Origin: Acidobacteriota bacterium | GTDB taxonomy: Bacteria > Acidobacteriota > Thermoanaerobaculia > Multivoradales > SZUA-115 | DNA length: 7,169 nucleotides | NCBI GenBank assembly: GCA_003231035.1 | Contig: QIHU01000807.1 | Coordinates: 1 to 7,169 of the forward strand | Direction: 5' to 3' | Part shown: piece by piece, positions 5,783 to 7,169 of the stretch | How the letters are laid out: every line of letters begins with the position of its first letter | Position numbering within the stretch: the first letter of the stretch is position 1 | Made by a program: the position numbers and the translations under genes | The notes under the pieces: generated by a model | Told to the model about the DNA's origin: nothing | What the model saw: the letters and a program-made list of their open reading frames with translations, nothing else | Database searches by the model: none

Positions 5783-5962
5783 CCACTGCTCGGCCCCCTC
5801 GCGGGTCGGCCGGAGGTCATCCTCGCCTCCGGCCACTACCGAAGCGGCATTCTGCTCGCCCCCTGGACCGGCAAGATGATCCGCGCCACGGTCCTCGATA
5901 CATCTCTACCGGCCGCCGCTCAACCTTTTGACGCCAATCGCTTCTCGGCACCAGATCAGTGA
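5783..5962 (+). pseudogene. thiO: C-terminal remnant of a ThiO-like glycine oxidase
   Basis: In the frame starting at 5783 the DNA encodes 59 residues: PLLGPLAGRP, then EVILASGHYRSGILLAPWTG, then KMIRATVLDT and a loose tail, with a stop at 5960-5962. The PLLGPLxGRP...ATGHYRNGILLAP block is the conserved C-terminal FAD/substrate segment of glycine oxidase ThiO, which makes the imine used in thiamine thiazole synthesis. A TGA directly precedes it in frame (5780-5782), no start codon suits it, and the other 300 or so residues of the enzyme are not in the window. It is therefore a truncated gene, not a complete small one. It points the same way as dnaJ. Another FAD-dependent D-amino acid oxidase-like protein is possible. 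Confidence 0.7.
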
Positions 5963-6142
5963 ATTGGCCGGCGCATCCATCACCCTTTTCTTAGGCGAGT
6001 CGACTAAGATGGGAATGCGCCGCTCCCGACCTTGGTTACAGTATGTGAGCGCGTCGCACTAAACTTTCGGCGCGCAGATCGTAGAGGCAGCGATGCACCG
6101 CCTCGCGCTTTTCTCGTCTATCTATTCTCGGAGGATTGACTG
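5963..6142 (+). other. Intergenic region before dnaJ
   Basis: I see no gene in this 180-bp stretch. It contains a near-palindrome at 5990-6008 and a small GAGGC/GCCTC stem (6084-6088 with 6100-6104) followed by GCGCTTTTCTC, which could end transcription from thiO or act as a leader element. I found no CIRCE element and no convincing sigma-32 or sigma-70 promoter by eye. Confidence 0.4.
5990..6008. promoter_or_regulatory. 19-bp near-palindrome upstream of dnaJ
   Basis: CTTAG-g-CGA-g-TCG-a-CTAAG is a 19-bp inverted repeat with one mismatched pair and a central base, about 135 bp upstream of the dnaJ start. The form suits a dimeric regulator. It does not match CIRCE (TTAGCACTC-N9-GAGTGCTAA), and no T tract follows it as in a terminator. 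Confidence 0.3.
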
Positions 6143-7084
6143 TTGGACTACAAGGACTACTACGCACTGCTGGGTGTGGCACGCGGCGCCTCGCAAGATG
6201 AGATCCAGAAGGCGTACCGCAAGTTAGCCCGCAAGTACCATCCCGACGTCAACAACAGCCCCGAGGCTGAGGACAAGTTCAAGGAGGTGGGAGAGGCTTA
6301 CGAAGTTCTCAAGAATGCGGACAAGCGAGCCAAGTACGACCAGTACGGCAGCGCTTGGAAGGCGGCCCAACGGGGTGGCTCCCCTCCCCCCGGATACGAA
6401 AACCACCGTTTCGACTTCGGCAAGATGGGAGAGGCAGCCGGCTTCGACTTTGGATCCTCCGGCTTCAGCTCCTTCTTCGAGATGCTGTTCGGCGGCGGTC
6501 GCGGCGCCCGCGGAGGACCGCGGCCGGCAACGGCGGCGCGCGGCGGAGTCGACCAGGAGGCGACCATCGTCTTGACCCTGGAAGAAGCCGCGCAGGGTGG
6601 CAAGCGAGAGATCGCGGTGAGCGATCCGATGGGCAACCGCAAGAGCTTCAAGGTTGCCATCCCCGCCGGAGTTCGGCCAAGAGGGCGCATCCGACTACGT
6701 GGCAAGGGCGGCGAACGGGCGCCAGGGGGGCCTCGCGGGGACCTCTACTTGAAGATCGACCTGATGCCGCATCCACACTTTCGCCTCGACGGCCACAACA
6801 TTCGTACCACCCTTGACATCACGCCAGCGGAAGCAGCTCTCGGTAGCCAGGTCCCGGTGGAAACCCTCAATGGACGGCTTCAGGTTCGAATTCCGGCCGG
6901 AACCTCTTCCGGGAGGACGATCCGGCTGCGCGGCAAGGGCTTCCCCAAGTCTTCGGGAGGAGACCACGGAGATCTGCTGGCGGAAATTCGGATCGTCATT
7001 TCGGAAGCGCTCAGCGAGCGCGAACGCGAACTCTACGAAGAGTTGTCCGAAGTCTCCTCGTTTCGCTCCCGGGCAAGCGCCTAG
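6143..7084 (+). CDS. DnaJ/CbpA-type co-chaperone (class B, no zinc finger)
   Basis: The protein has 313 residues. The J-domain spans about 4-68 (DYYALLGVARGASQDEIQKA) with the HPD motif at 33-35, which stimulates the DnaK ATPase. A Gly/Phe-rich linker runs from about 75 to 132 (FDFGSSGFSSFFEMLFGGGRG). Two substrate-binding beta-domains follow: TIVLTLEEAAQGGKREI from about 140, and TTLDITPAEAALGSQVPV with the PAGTSSGRTIRLRGKGFP motif in the second half. No CxxCxGxG repeats are present, which marks it as CbpA/DnaJ class B. It acts in the cytosol, handing unfolded clients to DnaK and disaggregases. The start is TTG 6143, fixed by GGAGG at 6130-6134 with 8-nt spacing and by the J-domain beginning at residue 4; no in-frame ATG lies close by. 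The likely next gene begins 72 bp downstream. Confidence 0.93.
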   Translation: MDYKDYYALLGVARGASQDEIQKAYRKLARKYHPDVNNSPEAEDKFKEVGEAYEVLKNADKRAKYDQYGSAWKAAQRGGSPPPGYENHRFDFGKMGEAAGFDFGSSGFSSFFEMLFGGGRGARGGPRPATAARGGVDQEATIVLTLEEAAQGGKREIAVSDPMGNRKSFKVAIPAGVRPRGRIRLRGKGGERAPGGPRGDLYLKIDLMPHPHFRLDGHNIRTTLDITPAEAALGSQVPVETLNGRLQVRIPAGTSSGRTIRLRGKGFPKSSGGDHGDLLAEIRIVISEALSERERELYEELSEVSSFRSRASA

Positions 7085-7155
7085 CCCTCCCTTTCGCTCT
7101 TCCCCAAGTCGCCGCCCTCTTCCCCTGAACGTCTCACCTGCAAGGAGGTTTTGCG
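7085..7155 (+). other. Short spacer between dnaJ and the next gene
   Basis: This pyrimidine-rich spacer has no evident terminator hairpin, so the downstream gene may be co-transcribed with dnaJ. A strong ribosome site, AAGGAGG, is at 7142-7148. Confidence 0.5.
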
Positions 7156-7169
7156 ATGGATATGAATAC
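7156..7169 (+). CDS. Start of a further gene, cut by the window edge (possibly clpB)
   Basis: AAGGAGG at 7142-7148 is followed after 7 nt by ATG GAT ATG AAT AC, encoding MDMN and then probably Thr. The ribosome site is near perfect, so a real gene very likely starts here. The disaggregase ClpB often follows a dnaJ/cbpA gene and often begins with a short Met-Asp/Asn-Met-Asn-like sequence, so ClpB is a reasonable guess. Five residues cannot prove it. Confidence 0.55.

Noticed and set aside
5601..5786. Upstream extension of the broken ATPase to an ATG at 5786
   Set aside because: The 62 added residues have no family likeness and would cross the candidate promoter and operator. MPTHAVLDHL at 5600 is the natural N-terminus a short distance before the P-loop.
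5846..5851. GCGGCA in the thiO remnant as an operator arm
   Set aside because: No matching TGCCGC lies three bases upstream, and the bases are explained as Ser-Gly codons of the conserved HYRSGILLAP block.
5623..5931. A 102-codon plus-strand open frame across the ArsA-like leader and thiO remnant
   Set aside because: Its product is low-complexity Pro/Arg/Ser-rich with no recognisable motif. The ThiO-like block is in another frame of the same strand.
1..7169. CRISPR array, insertion sequence, tRNA or rRNA
   Set aside because: I saw no regularly spaced direct repeats, transposase motifs, terminal inverted repeats of an IS, or conserved RNA gene sequence anywhere in the window.

Overview
The window is GC-rich bacterial DNA with densely packed genes. 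Five intact genes sit on the minus strand and one on the plus strand. There are also two damaged genes and the first codons of another gene at the right edge. The PHA regulator, PHA-granule phasin, patatin-like hydrolase and ArsA/Get3-like ATPase suggest a polyhydroxyalkanoate-accumulating Gram-negative, perhaps Myxococcota, another former deltaproteobacterium, or Acidobacteriota. That placement is inference only; no rRNA or other marker gene is present.

Layout from left to right: (1) 1-177, non-coding, with a strong stem-loop at 121-165 just past the first gene. (2) 178-1530 (-), saccharopine dehydrogenase family protein. (3) 1645-2871 (-), patatin-like lipase. (4) 2893-3354 (-), phasin, 21 bp upstream of the patatin gene and probably co-transcribed with it. 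(5) 3517-4041 (-), PhaR-type PHA regulator with a well-formed sigma-70-like promoter at 4124-4152. (6) 4182-5258 (-), ArsA/Get3-like ATPase starting at a GTG. (7) 5255-5600 (-), remnant of a second ArsA-like ATPase that has lost its middle and is frameshifted. (8) 5783-5962 (+), C-terminal remnant of a ThiO-like glycine oxidase. (9) 6143-7084 (+), DnaJ/CbpA-type co-chaperone with a TTG start. (10) 7156 onward (+), first codons of another gene, possibly clpB.

The most interesting signal is a repeated palindrome, TGCCGC-N3-GCGGCA. It occurs four times and only in intergenic DNA: twice at the phaR promoter (one copy fills the -35/-10 spacer), once in front of the phasin gene, and once inside a candidate promoter in front of the ArsA-like pair. 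The simplest reading is a local PhaR regulon covering phaR itself, phasin-patatin, and the ArsA-like ATPases. This would place a Get3/ArsA-type ATPase pair under the same control as PHA-granule proteins, a link I do not know to have been described. One half of the ATPase pair is broken here and the neighbouring thiO is truncated, so the 5.5-5.8 kb stretch is either a deletion-scarred locus or a misassembly.
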